A stretch of DNA of 16,663 nucleotides from CAZCQP01 sp964500895 (GTDB taxonomy: Bacteria > Bacillota > Clostridia > Lachnospirales > JAISER01), in the NCBI GenBank assembly GCA_964500895.1, contig CAZCQP010000055.1, positions 1 to 16,663 on the forward strand. Reading direction: 5' to 3'. The notes beneath the pieces are model-generated. The model was not told the DNA's origin. It did no database searches and worked only from the letters and a program-made list of their open reading frames with translations. Positions 6,438 through 15,628 of the stretch are shown piece by piece (position 1 is the stretch's first letter; each line of letters opens with the position of its first letter). The position numbers and the translations under genes were made by a program.

Positions 6438-8876
6438 ATGTCCGATAGCTTAGGTGCCTACAATCAAAAAAGAAACTTTGACAAAACGCCTGAACCCCAA
6501 GGCGAAAGCGGGGAGCCTGGGGGTTTTCTTCGCTTTGTGGTGCAGCATCATATGGCACGCAGGGAACACTACGATTTTCGGTTGGAATGGGATGGGGCAC
6601 TGCTTAGTTGGGCGATACCCAAGGGGCCATCCTACAACCCCCAAGACAAGCGGTTGGCCGTTGAGGTGGAGCCCCATCCGCTGGAATACCGCAACTTTGA
6701 GGGTACGATTCCCAAGGGAGAATACGGCGGTGGAACAGTGATGATTTGGGATGAAGGAACTTGGGAGCCTTATGGAAATGTTGGTGACGGGCTTGCAGGC
6801 GGTTCCCTCAAATTTGTGCTGCACGGCAAGCGGCTCAAAGGCAAATGGGCGCTTGTGCGGATGAAAGCAAAACCGGATGAAAAAAACGACAACTGGCTAC
6901 TGCTCAAGGAGCGGGACGCATATGCGGGCACAGAGGAGAACATTGCCCAGTTTAATACCAGCATTCGCACCGGGCGCAGCATGGCCGAAATTGAAGCGGG
7001 CAGCGAGGATAAGCTTGCAAAAAATCCCTTTGACAGCACACCTGTACAGCTTGCCAAGTTAGTGACTACCATCCCTAAGGCTGGCGACTGGCTCTATGAG
7101 CTGAAATACGACGGCTATAGAATGGTTGCCTACATTGAAGCCAACCGTGTCCGGCTCATCAGCCGGGGCGGCAACGACTACACAAACAAGTTTCATGGCA
7201 TCGCGGCTGCACTCACCGATTGGGCGGCGGGCAGAGCCATGGTGCTGGACGGCGAAATGACCATGACCGATGAGCTGGGCAAAACCGATTTTCAGGCGCT
7301 ACAAAACCATTTGCGCAATCCGGGAAGCAAAAGCCCTACCTACATTGTCTTTGATTTACTTGCACTTGATGGTGCAGATTTAAGAGAACGTCCTTTACTT
7401 CATCGTAAAGAAACGCTGCAAGGGCTTATGCAGAATGTACCAAAAAGCTTATATTATAGCACCCACATAAGCGGCAACGGCGAGCAAAGCTTTGCCGCAG
7501 CTTGTGCTGCAAATTTGGAAGGAATTATGGGCAAAAAGGCTGATTCGCTCTACAGCGGAACGAGAAACGGGGATTGGATAAAGCTTAAATGCGCCAAGCG
7601 GCAGGCGTTTGTAATTGGCGGGTTCACCCTTTCTGAAAAGAAAAGCAGGGGCATAAGCGCACTGCTGCTGGGGCTTTATGAAGGAGAAGACTTGCATTAT
7701 GTGGGCCGGGTTGGCACAGGATTCAATCAAACAAACATCAAAGCGCTACTATCAAAATTTCAAGACATCATCAGCCCTCAGCCTGCATTTTTGATTGAGC
7801 CAAAGCCTAAATCCAATGAAGAAGTGTTCACATGGCTACAGCCCAAATTAGTGGCAGAAGTGCAATTTACCGAATGGACAAACGAGGGGCTGCTACGGCA
7901 TCCCAGCTATAAGGGCTTGAGCAATCAGGACCCTAAAGCGATTAAAAGGAAAGAAAGCGTGAATGAGATTATTTCGCAGCATCCAGCTAATCCTGAAATG
8001 CCGGTACCCACAAGCGGTAGCCCGCTTATTATCCAGGGGATTAAGATTACAAGCCCCGACAAGCTGATATTTGATGAGCCTTCAGTGACTAAAGGGGATG
8101 TGGTGCGCTATTATGCGCAGGTGGCCCAGCGGATGCTTCCCTATGTGAGCCACCGCATCATGAGTGCGGTGCGTTGCCCACAAGGTGCGGGTCAATCTTG
8201 CTTTTTCAAAAAACACCCCGCAGCAGACAGCAAAGGCATTGTAACCATTCCTATTTTAAATAGCAGCGGTGAAGAGAAGGAATATTTTTATATTAAGGAT
8301 GTGGCAGGGCTTGTGTCCGAAGTGCAGATGAGCACACTGGAATTTCACACCTGGGGTAGCCGTGTGGAAACCCTTGAACAGCCGGACATCATGGTGTTTG
8401 ACCTTGACCCCGATGAGGGCATGGATATGGATACCGTACGCCGGGGTGTCAAGGACCTCAAGCGCATTCTTGACGAACTTTCGCTTAAATCCTATCTTAA
8501 AACCAGTGGTGGCAAGGGTTATCATGTGGTTGTGCCCCTTAAGCCATCGGTACCCTGGGATGCGTTTAACGGCTTTGCCAAGCAAGTTGCACAAGTTATG
8601 GAACAAAAGTGGCCGGATCGTTACACCAGCAATGTGCGTAAAGCCAAGCGGACAAACAAAATATTCATTGATTGGATTCGCAACGGTAGAGGTGCCACCA
8701 GCATTGCACCCTACTCTCTGCGGGCCAGGGCAGGCGCACTGGTGTCTATGCCCATCGAGTGGGATGAGCTGGACACCATCGCCCCCAATGGCATTTCGAT
8801 GGATGAGGCGCTAAAAAGAATTGATAAAGATGACCCTTGGAAAGGATTTTTCGAGAATGAGCAGATGCTAAAGTAA
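6438..8876 (+). CDS. ligD: Multifunctional ATP-dependent DNA ligase LigD (phosphoesterase-ligase-polymerase)
   Basis: This 812-residue end-joining enzyme partners Ku. Residues about 25-165 form the 3'-phosphoesterase domain with HH.AR..HYDFRLE (H38, H44, D46, R48), EPHP (H80) and Y84, all positions of the characterised Pseudomonas enzyme's active site. Residues about 200-515 form the ATP-dependent ligase domain: nucleophile K223 in ELKYDGYR, VLDGEM (269-274), EGIMGKK (361-367) and WIKLK (380-384). Residues about 530-805 form the archaeo-eukaryotic-primase-type polymerase: DLDPDE (D655, D657), SGGKGYH (690-696) and D745 in FIDW. The domain order matches the Pseudomonas rather than the Mycobacterium type. 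The ATG lies 5 bp after the ku stop with only a weak, distant AAAGG, so its translation probably depends on ku. I see no missing catalytic residue. Confidence 0.97.
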   Translation: MSDSLGAYNQKRNFDKTPEPQGESGEPGGFLRFVVQHHMARREHYDFRLEWDGALLSWAIPKGPSYNPQDKRLAVEVEPHPLEYRNFEGTIPKGEYGGGTVMIWDEGTWEPYGNVGDGLAGGSLKFVLHGKRLKGKWALVRMKAKPDEKNDNWLLLKERDAYAGTEENIAQFNTSIRTGRSMAEIEAGSEDKLAKNPFDSTPVQLAKLVTTIPKAGDWLYELKYDGYRMVAYIEANRVRLISRGGNDYTNKFHGIAAALTDWAAGRAMVLDGEMTMTDELGKTDFQALQNHLRNPGSKSPTYIVFDLLALDGADLRERPLLHRKETLQGLMQNVPKSLYYSTHISGNGEQSFAAACAANLEGIMGKKADSLYSGTRNGDWIKLKCAKRQAFVIGGFTLSEKKSRGISALLLGLYEGEDLHYVGRVGTGFNQTNIKALLSKFQDIISPQPAFLIEPKPKSNEEVFTWLQPKLVAEVQFTEWTNEGLLRHPSYKGLSNQDPKAIKRKESVNEIISQHPANPEMPVPTSGSPLIIQGIKITSPDKLIFDEPSVTKGDVVRYYAQVAQRMLPYVSHRIMSAVRCPQGAGQSCFFKKHPAADSKGIVTIPILNSSGEEKEYFYIKDVAGLVSEVQMSTLEFHTWGSRVETLEQPDIMVFDLDPDEGMDMDTVRRGVKDLKRILDELSLKSYLKTSGGKGYHVVVPLKPSVPWDAFNGFAKQVAQVMEQKWPDRYTSNVRKAKRTNKIFIDWIRNGRGATSIAPYSLRARAGALVSMPIEWDELDTIAPNGISMDEALKRIDKDDPWKGFFENEQMLK

Positions 8877-8904
8877 ATTTTGGCTACAGAAGGAGGATGA
8901 CCCC

Positions 8905-11232
8905 ATGCAATGCACACATAAAAAGCGAGCCTTATTACTATTTTTTACCCTCTGCCTCGCCGCATCCATGTCCATAAGCATGGGTCTGATGCCCCAGGCT
9001 GCCATGCCCCACAGCCCATTGGGGCAGCCGAACCACGGCGTAAACTTTGTAGACATGCTTGCACCCGGCAACCGTTTTTATTACGGCACCTACAACCACG
9101 TCTCGTCTATGAATGAGTGGGAAATGGTCACCGGCAGAGAGGGAACAGACACCCCTGTTTTATGGCGGGTGATGGGCCAGGAAACAGGCGACGACAGCCT
9201 TACCCTGATGAGCGAGTATGTGTTGGATAGTAAGCCGTTTCATAGCACGTGGGAATTAGGGGACAGTTATTACAATGCTTCCGACCTTCGTGCATGGCTG
9301 AACACTACATTTTTGGACAACTTTTCTGATCCAGAGCAAGACAACCTTCACACAACCACTGTTGAGATTGGCATGTATGATTTCATCACAGGCATTGAGT
9401 CCACAGGCATTTATACATCTGGGGATAAAAAGTATACCTACCCGGACCCCCTTCCTTGGACGGTAGCCGGAGAGAAAGTCTATCTTCCATGGGGCATCAC
9501 TGTGGACCATGGGGCGTATTGGACGGCAGGCAATGACCCATCAGAAGGCCAGATTGCTAGTGACATGGCTGCTAACATCGCTACCCTTAAAAACAGTGAT
9601 GTAGGCATTGCTTGGTGGCTGCGCTCTCCCGACTCCTTCTACTCCCATCGGTTGCATGCTGTCTATAAGTTTGGCAACTTATTTGATTTTGATGCGGACC
9701 TTTCGCTAGGTATTCGCCCCCTAATCAAACTTGACCCCTCTGCTGTCCTCTTTGCATCTGAAATTAAGACCGGCGCCAATACAGATAAAGGAGAAACGGA
9801 AGCGGACGGCACAAATTATTTTGAAGGTGAAGGTGGAACAAGAAACTATAAATTAACCGTAATGGATACCAACTTGACAGCGGGCACCATTATGGTAGAA
9901 AGCGGCGATATAACCATTGATTCACACAGAACTGTGGCTCTTGGCGGCGCACTTCATGTAGAGGCTACAAATGCCACCCATGGCACAAACCTGACCTATA
10001 AAATCGTAGATGGCAACAATGAGATTGTAGGCTATGGGCAAGGCGCAGACAATGCCCATTTAACCATAGATGCACAAAGCTTTGCCAACACCCATTTGCC
10101 ATTTGGCAACTACACGGTGTATATATGGGCACAAAAAAACAATGGTTACCATTCCCACCAGGCCAGTGCGCCACAATATTTTACCTTGACAGTGATTTCG
10201 GATGAACCAGAAACCCCGGAGGTGACGCCCCCGGCTGTGACCACGCCCCCAGCCACAACACCAGCCCCTACGGCCACACCGGCTCCCACCGAGACACCAG
10301 CCCCTACGGCCACACCGGTTCCCACAGAAGCACCGGGCCCTACGGAGGCACCTTCAACGGGGAGAAGGTCGTCCCGAAGAGCCAGAATTCCCCGAACGGC
10401 AACCCCAACCATCACGCCGGAAACCGGAACCTATACCAGCCCACAAGCGGTGACCATCACCTGTGCAACACCGGGCTCCACCATTTATTACACCACGGAC
10501 GGCAGTTGGCCAACCACATACAGCACACGCTATACTGGCCCTATCACCATTACAAGCACAACCACCATAAAGGCATTTGCCATTGCCAAAGGTTATTTGA
10601 CCAGCCCAACGGGAGAAGCCAACCTGCTGATGAACACCCAAGATGAACCCCCCAGGCTCAGGCGCAATCCTTTTACCGATGTTAAGCCCTCCGACTGGTT
10701 CTTTACCGCTGTTTTAGATGGCCACCATCAAGGGTTGTTCAGCGGCACCAGCGAAACCTCGTTTAGCCCCCATGCCCCCATGACAAGAGCTATGTTTGCA
10801 ACGGTTTTAGCAAGGCTGGAAGGTGTTGACTTGAATGCTTACACCGAAAGCGCTTTTAGTGATGTGGACATTGCCGCCTGGTACGGTGCGCCCGTCTCGT
10901 GGGCTGCGTATAACGGCATTGTAACCGGTATTGGGGGCGGCTTGTTCGCCCCAGACCAAAGCATTACCCGGGAGGAAATGGCGGTTATGCTTTCCAACTA
11001 TATCACGCATAGTGGCGAGACGCTCCCGGCCCCCAAGGGTGATAAACCGTTTGCCGATGATAGCAACATAAGCCCATGGGCGGTGGATGCTGTTGCAAAG
11101 ATAAGACGCTACAGCTTAATGGGCGGTGTGGGCCATAACACGTTTAACCCCCAGGGTGCGGCTACAAGAGCAGAAGTGGCTCAGGTGTTTCTGAACTACC
11201 TTCATGCAATAAAGCCGAGAGCCCCCAGGTGA
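8905..11232 (+). CDS. Secreted S-layer-anchored surface protein: DUF6273, chitobiase-C-like and three SLH domains
   Basis: The 775-residue protein is exported: residues 2-30 hold KKR followed by a hydrophobic core (ALLLFFTLCLAASMSIS) as signal peptide. Residues about 55-285 look like DUF6273: LWRVMGQETGDDSLTLMSEY, SDLRAWLNTTFLDNFS, then WWLRSPD and LGIRPLIKL. A beta-rich region (about 310-430) is followed by a Pro/Thr linker (438-484) and an arginine-rich patch (GRRSSRRARIPR). Next is a chitobiase/beta-hexosaminidase C-terminal-like module (about 500-570: GSTIYYTTDG, GPITITSTTTIKAFA). Three SLH domains end the chain (about 588-636, 650-700, 714-766; TRAM, TREE, TRAE), which bind secondary cell-wall polymer. 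No catalytic motif is visible, so a display or binding role is more likely than enzymatic. AGGAGG (8891-8896) stands 8 bases before ATG. It starts 28 bp after ligD with no terminator between. Confidence 0.88.
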   Translation: MQCTHKKRALLLFFTLCLAASMSISMGLMPQAAMPHSPLGQPNHGVNFVDMLAPGNRFYYGTYNHVSSMNEWEMVTGREGTDTPVLWRVMGQETGDDSLTLMSEYVLDSKPFHSTWELGDSYYNASDLRAWLNTTFLDNFSDPEQDNLHTTTVEIGMYDFITGIESTGIYTSGDKKYTYPDPLPWTVAGEKVYLPWGITVDHGAYWTAGNDPSEGQIASDMAANIATLKNSDVGIAWWLRSPDSFYSHRLHAVYKFGNLFDFDADLSLGIRPLIKLDPSAVLFASEIKTGANTDKGETEADGTNYFEGEGGTRNYKLTVMDTNLTAGTIMVESGDITIDSHRTVALGGALHVEATNATHGTNLTYKIVDGNNEIVGYGQGADNAHLTIDAQSFANTHLPFGNYTVYIWAQKNNGYHSHQASAPQYFTLTVISDEPETPEVTPPAVTTPPATTPAPTATPAPTETPAPTATPVPTEAPGPTEAPSTGRRSSRRARIPRTATPTITPETGTYTSPQAVTITCATPGSTIYYTTDGSWPTTYSTRYTGPITITSTTTIKAFAIAKGYLTSPTGEANLLMNTQDEPPRLRRNPFTDVKPSDWFFTAVLDGHHQGLFSGTSETSFSPHAPMTRAMFATVLARLEGVDLNAYTESAFSDVDIAAWYGAPVSWAAYNGIVTGIGGGLFAPDQSITREEMAVMLSNYITHSGETLPAPKGDKPFADDSNISPWAVDAVAKIRRYSLMGGVGHNTFNPQGAATRAEVAQVFLNYLHAIKPRAPR
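10258..10329 (+). repeat. 36-bp tandem repeat encoding the Pro/Thr linker
   Basis: A 25-base stretch starting ACACCAGCCCCTACGGCCAC at 10258 recurs identically at 10294, giving a 36-bp period (12 codons: TPAPTATPAPTE, then TPAPTATPVPTE). A third, degenerate unit follows (APGPTEAP). Such in-frame repeats let a linker change length by slippage without breaking the frame. The linker separates the DUF6273/beta region from the chitobiase-like and SLH modules. Confidence 0.8.
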
Positions 11233-11244
11233 CCTGGGGGCTCT
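11218..11244. terminator. Bidirectional terminator between two convergent SLH genes
   Basis: AGAGCCCCCAGGT and ACCTGGGGGCTCT are perfect complements around one base, a very stable GC-rich stem. It includes the last codons and the TGA (11230-11232) of the + strand SLH gene and lies 15 bp past the stop of the - strand gene. The T-run is short on both sides (CTCTTTG on +; CGGCTTTATT on -), so efficiency is uncertain, but no other terminator shape is present for either gene. Confidence 0.75.
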
Positions 11245-11258
11245 TTGTATGTGCCGTA

Positions 11259-14200
11259 TTAATCAATATAGTTAAGTGTTTCAAGAAGCTTAATTTGCAC
11301 GGTTGCAGCCTGTGCCCTTGTGGTAGAGCCTTGAGGTTCAAATGCACCGTTACCCATACCAGCCATCAATTTGGCTTGGGCCACAGTTGCCACATCATTG
11401 GCATACGCCGTGCTGATTTGGTCTGCATCCGTGAACAGAGTATCCAAATCTGCCATGGCATTGCCTTTGGCCAAACCGCCTAAGCGCAACGCTTCTGCCA
11501 CCATGCTGGCCATTTCTTCCCTGGTGATGGGCTGTTGCGGGTTAAAGGTATCGGTTGCGAACTTAATTAACCCCAAATCTTTGGCTTGCGCCACCGCATT
11601 GTAATACCAAGCACTCCCGGTTACGTCACTGTAGGGGGCGCCTTTGCCAGTATAGGTGCCGCAATCCAAGGCAGTAACCAGCATCTGGGTGAACTCGGCT
11701 CTTGTTACATTCCGATTAGGTTCGTACAGGTTGTTGCCCATACCTGCCACAAGGCCCTTGGACGCCGCCAGTTCAATGTATGGCTTCGCCCAGAAACCGT
11801 CGGTCACATCGTCGTAGTCAACACTGGTGGCCACCACGGCGTACACGCTATTTGTGCGGGATTTAATAGTCACCGTATTGCCTATTGCGCTATGGGGCAC
11901 AAACTGGTTGGTTTCTGCAACCCTGAAAACCGCATATTGTGCAGGTAACGTCTGACCTTCCGGTAACGTCATGCTTCTTTCAACCAAGACTGTGAAGTTA
12001 TTGATAGATCCTAACATCTTGCCATTGGTTTTATCCACAGCATTCACGGTAAAGTCCACGGCTGCCAACGCATTGCCGTCCACATTGATGCCCTTTGTGG
12101 GCACAGGGGTAATGACCACATGAATATCCACATTGGCCATGCTTAAGCCTTTTTCTTCGAGCAATGCGGCCAGCTCTGGTGCTTTTTTAGCCAGATCGGC
12201 AGGCAAGCTATAAGAGGCATCACCAGTGGTAATTTTAACGATAACGTCTTCATTTTGTTTGGCTAAAGTTTCCAAAGCTTCACCTGACATGCCCACATCT
12301 GCCGCTGCACCTTCAGCATCGGCTTTAATTTGGATGGTGTTCGCTTTAGCGTCTCCTTTGGTCAGGTCTGCATTGATGGTGACGACAGCCGGTTTATCAG
12401 CGGTTGCAGGTGTTGCTGTGGCAGGTGTTGTAGGCGTTGTAGGCGTTGTTGACCCCCCTCCGCTACCACCATTGTCATGGGAGGAAGACGGTTTGCTCAT
12501 GGTGGTGATGGTAACCACAGGGCCTACAGCCATAGCCGTTTTTTCAGCGGTGGCCAGCGGTTGGGTATTGGTCACTTCTACATAGTAATAGTTGCTTGTT
12601 TTATACGTCGAGGGGGTCATGCAGGTATACGTAGCGTCCGTGGCCCCTTCAATCAGTTTACCTCCCTTGTTGGTGCCAGTGGTATTGGCATACCATTGGT
12701 AAGACAATTCCCCTCCGTCAAATGATTTTGCATCTACAGAAAGTGTAACTTCCACACCCAACCTCGTTCCATCATAGGAAGGTGTTTCAATAACAATGCC
12801 CGGCTTTTCAGCAGATGTATAGGCATTAACTTCTGCTACCGCTTCCACAACAGCCCAGTTCACCACGCCTGGCGCTAAATCGGTTAATGTACCGGTTACC
12901 CTGTGCAGCCCGGCTCTGGTGGCTGTAAAGGAGGATTCCTTCCATTGCACGTTTGCAACGCCGGTTCCACCGCCCACGTATTCAACCGTAACTTGTGTTG
13001 GCAGTGTGCTGATTAGCGCCTGGGCCGAGGTTCCAAAAGGAACAAATACCGGTTCAGGCAAATTGGCCAATGCAACTTGGGTAGGACGACCTGTTTCTCC
13101 AAATACTGTGTCTACATTGTTCAGAGCATCTACAGTTTCCTGCTGAATTTGTTTGATGTACTGTTCCTGTTTTTCTTTATAGGCTGCGCTTAATTGATAT
13201 TGATAGGGCTTGCCTACGGTACCACCAATCATATACTTGCCGGCAGAGCGTATGGCATCGATATACCAACGGCTCCAGTCGCCAATGGCTTTCAGTTCTT
13301 TTTTGTAAGCAGTGCCTAGGGCGCTAGAATTGTTAGCTCTTTGCCACCCATAGTGGGCGGTTGTATTGCTTCTTTCGCCTTCAATGCGGGTTTTCCAGCC
13401 TTCCATCATGTGGTCCATCATGTCGGCGGCTTCCAGTTCGTAGCCGTTGGCCATCTGATAAGCCACTGCAGCAGAAGTGACCCCTACATCATGGAACTCT
13501 TGCACGCTTAATTTATCCAGCGTGTCGCAGGAAGAATGGTACACATAGTCTGTAAAGTGCCACGTGAGCAAAGCTGGCGTTGGCGCACCATAGGTATTCG
13601 CTGCGGTAATAAATGGTGAATGGTCGGAACCGCCTTCATATGGGTTGGAGGCCACTTCAAAGGCAGGGTTTTGCTTTTGAACATATTTGGCCGCTTTGAA
13701 ATATAAATCATTCAAATAGAAGCCGGGGTAGTTGTTCATTGGAATTGAAGATGCACTGCTAACGCCCGACCACAAGGAGAAGGCATCCGGCTTACGAATA
13801 AATTCAGTGTAGCTAGGGACGCTTGTTTGCCCGGGGTAAGACGAGTTGCCATAGCGGTATCTCAATGCAGTATCCACTGGGGCTACTGCCTTGTCTGCCG
13901 GGTCTGGGGTTCTTTCAATTAACATGCTGCCACCGGTTTTAGCCGGGTCTTCACCCACCATATCCAAGTCGATAGACCCTTTAATGTTGTTAAATTCAGC
14001 CTTGTATTTGTTCAGCCAGTTCCGAGTCATTGTGATTTCGTCGCCCCAGATAAAGGTAATGGTTCTTTCTGGGCGGGCAAGCTGGCCTGCATCAATCATT
14101 TTTTTCATTTCCAGTGCAATTTCCAGGTTCATGGCCACGCCAGAGGCATTGTCGCAAGCACCTGGTTCGTCAATGTGGGAAGGCACCACAATTCTTTCTT

Positions 14201-15569
14201 CTGGTTTTGTTGCCCCTTGTATCTCCACAATCAAGCAGCGCACCGGCTGGTTTAAGTCATATGTACCTAATGCGCAATATTCAAGATATGTATCCCCTTG
14301 CTCACACAAGGCCTTTAAGGCCTCGAACTGTTCCTTGGAGGTGTTGAAAGCAATGACGTTGTTGGCTGTATAAGAACCTGCGCCCGCAAACTTGGCGGCG
14401 TTGGTATACCATTGCACATCGTCAATGATTGGCATGTTATAGCCATCCACTTGATTGCAAAGGCTGGCCACAGCACCTACTCTTGCGGCATATGTGCGGG
14501 TATCTGTACGCTTGCTAGTTGCCCCGTCCGCCAAAATAATCTTACCCGCAAGTTCCGATTCAGGAATACCCATGGAATTGCTGTTTGACGTAACGGTGCC
14601 ACAATAAACCACTTGGGCGACCTTGGTACCGGCATCAATGTTTTCTTCCGGGGTTTTGGCAGGGTCTGTCAATGCGGTAAACGGCGAGTTGGTGGCCAAA
14701 TGTACCCGCTGGTTAACCGCCTGCTGCTTTTTATAGGCATCGGATGTGGGGTCTGCCAATGTGTTTACCAACCATTCGGCAGTCACATAGTCAGGATAAT
14801 ACATAGACGTAGGGTCGATGCAGTCGGCCACAAAATTTACCTTGCTGATTAATGCTTCTCTAGGGTCTACTGCCGTATACACAGCAGGGGTATCTGCCAC
14901 TTCCATATCTTCAGAAAGGCTGTCACTTTGAAATTGTGCAGATGCCACAATTCCTTCGCTTGCATCGTCTTCGTTTTCTTCTGTATCTCCCTCGGTGTTA
15001 TCAGACGTGTCGGAGCCGTCGTTTTCAGCGGTATCCTCGTCCGGCAGGCTGCTGCCGTCGCCTTCGATATCTGCCTCAGGCATGCTGCCATTTTCCTCTT
15101 CCACCGCTTCCTGCACGGCCATTAAAGCAGAACCCGTGGTGGACTCTACTACCTTTAAGGAAACATACTGGGGGTTCCACGTGTTTGTGGTACCTGTTTC
15201 ATATTGAAACCAAACACTATCCCCCTGGTTACCTGTTGTGGTTCTTTCACGGGCCGTAAACCCGGCCCCCACAAATTTTTCATGCAAGTCTACCATGACT
15301 GCATCCAGCCAATGGCCGGAAGACGTTCGCCAGCCCCTGTATACAAACGCTGTATACAAAAGCATGTCCTCACCGCTCACCTGGCTATCAAACTTCTTAA
15401 TGACTTCCTCCAATGTGTAATGACCGGGCGTTTTAAAACCCGCATTATTATCTGCTGCATACACTTCATTCTGTGCCAGTGGAAGAAATCCAAAGGCGCT
15501 ACTAGCAGGGAATAACATGCTCATGGACAATACGACCGATAACACAACTGCAGTAAGCTTCTTCACCAC
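11259..15569 (-). CDS. Secreted S-layer-anchored M28-family metallopeptidase with PA-like, Ig-like and three SLH domains
   Basis: 1436 residues, exported by an N-terminal signal peptide (VKKLTAVVLSVVLSMSMLF). A first domain (about 45-150) is followed by an acidic low-complexity stretch (157-205). A PA-like region (about 310-430; AGKIILADG, AARVGAVASL) precedes the M28 zinc-peptidase core (about 455-710). Probable ligands are H465 in SHIDEPG, D473 in CDNASG, E511 in WGDE, D536 in DLDMVGE and H650 in GGSDHS. The usual EE pair (general base plus ligand) reads D510-E511. An Ig-like module (about 920-1020; LSYQWYANTTG), a Ser/Gly/Thr/Pro linker (1024-1058), an unassigned domain (1060-1245) and three SLH domains (about 1250-1300, 1312-1360, 1375-1430) follow. 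It would trim peptides at the cell surface; specificity cannot be told. Start: tandem GTG-GTG (15567-15569 and next), with GAAGGGGGAG 4-7 bases upstream. Either GTG could be used. Confidence 0.9.
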   Translation of the reverse strand: MVKKLTAVVLSVVLSMSMLFPASSAFGFLPLAQNEVYAADNNAGFKTPGHYTLEEVIKKFDSQVSGEDMLLYTAFVYRGWRTSSGHWLDAVMVDLHEKFVGAGFTARERTTTGNQGDSVWFQYETGTTNTWNPQYVSLKVVESTTGSALMAVQEAVEEENGSMPEADIEGDGSSLPDEDTAENDGSDTSDNTEGDTEENEDDASEGIVASAQFQSDSLSEDMEVADTPAVYTAVDPREALISKVNFVADCIDPTSMYYPDYVTAEWLVNTLADPTSDAYKKQQAVNQRVHLATNSPFTALTDPAKTPEENIDAGTKVAQVVYCGTVTSNSNSMGIPESELAGKIILADGATSKRTDTRTYAARVGAVASLCNQVDGYNMPIIDDVQWYTNAAKFAGAGSYTANNVIAFNTSKEQFEALKALCEQGDTYLEYCALGTYDLNQPVRCLIVEIQGATKPEERIVVPSHIDEPGACDNASGVAMNLEIALEMKKMIDAGQLARPERTITFIWGDEITMTRNWLNKYKAEFNNIKGSIDLDMVGEDPAKTGGSMLIERTPDPADKAVAPVDTALRYRYGNSSYPGQTSVPSYTEFIRKPDAFSLWSGVSSASSIPMNNYPGFYLNDLYFKAAKYVQKQNPAFEVASNPYEGGSDHSPFITAANTYGAPTPALLTWHFTDYVYHSSCDTLDKLSVQEFHDVGVTSAAVAYQMANGYELEAADMMDHMMEGWKTRIEGERSNTTAHYGWQRANNSSALGTAYKKELKAIGDWSRWYIDAIRSAGKYMIGGTVGKPYQYQLSAAYKEKQEQYIKQIQQETVDALNNVDTVFGETGRPTQVALANLPEPVFVPFGTSAQALISTLPTQVTVEYVGGGTGVANVQWKESSFTATRAGLHRVTGTLTDLAPGVVNWAVVEAVAEVNAYTSAEKPGIVIETPSYDGTRLGVEVTLSVDAKSFDGGELSYQWYANTTGTNKGGKLIEGATDATYTCMTPSTYKTSNYYYVEVTNTQPLATAEKTAMAVGPVVTITTMSKPSSSHDNGGSGGGSTTPTTPTTPATATPATADKPAVVTINADLTKGDAKANTIQIKADAEGAAADVGMSGEALETLAKQNEDVIVKITTGDASYSLPADLAKKAPELAALLEEKGLSMANVDIHVVITPVPTKGINVDGNALAAVDFTVNAVDKTNGKMLGSINNFTVLVERSMTLPEGQTLPAQYAVFRVAETNQFVPHSAIGNTVTIKSRTNSVYAVVATSVDYDDVTDGFWAKPYIELAASKGLVAGMGNNLYEPNRNVTRAEFTQMLVTALDCGTYTGKGAPYSDVTGSAWYYNAVAQAKDLGLIKFATDTFNPQQPITREEMASMVAEALRLGGLAKGNAMADLDTLFTDADQISTAYANDVATVAQAKLMAGMGNGAFEPQGSTTRAQAATVQIKLLETLNYID

Positions 15570-15600
15570 AAAACTCCCCCTTCGTTAATAATATATCATA

Positions 15601-15628
15601 ATTATAAGCCCTTGTTTGTAGAAGTCAA
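15601..15628 (-). promoter_or_regulatory. Sigma-A-type promoter of the M28/SLH peptidase gene
   Basis: On the - strand TTGACT (15628-15623) is followed after 16 bases by a perfect TATAAT (15606-15601). Transcription would start near 15594, leaving a leader of about 25 bases that contains GAAGGGGGAG just before the tandem GTG start. No operator-like repeat overlaps it, so constitutive or growth-linked expression is the simple reading. Confidence 0.8.
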
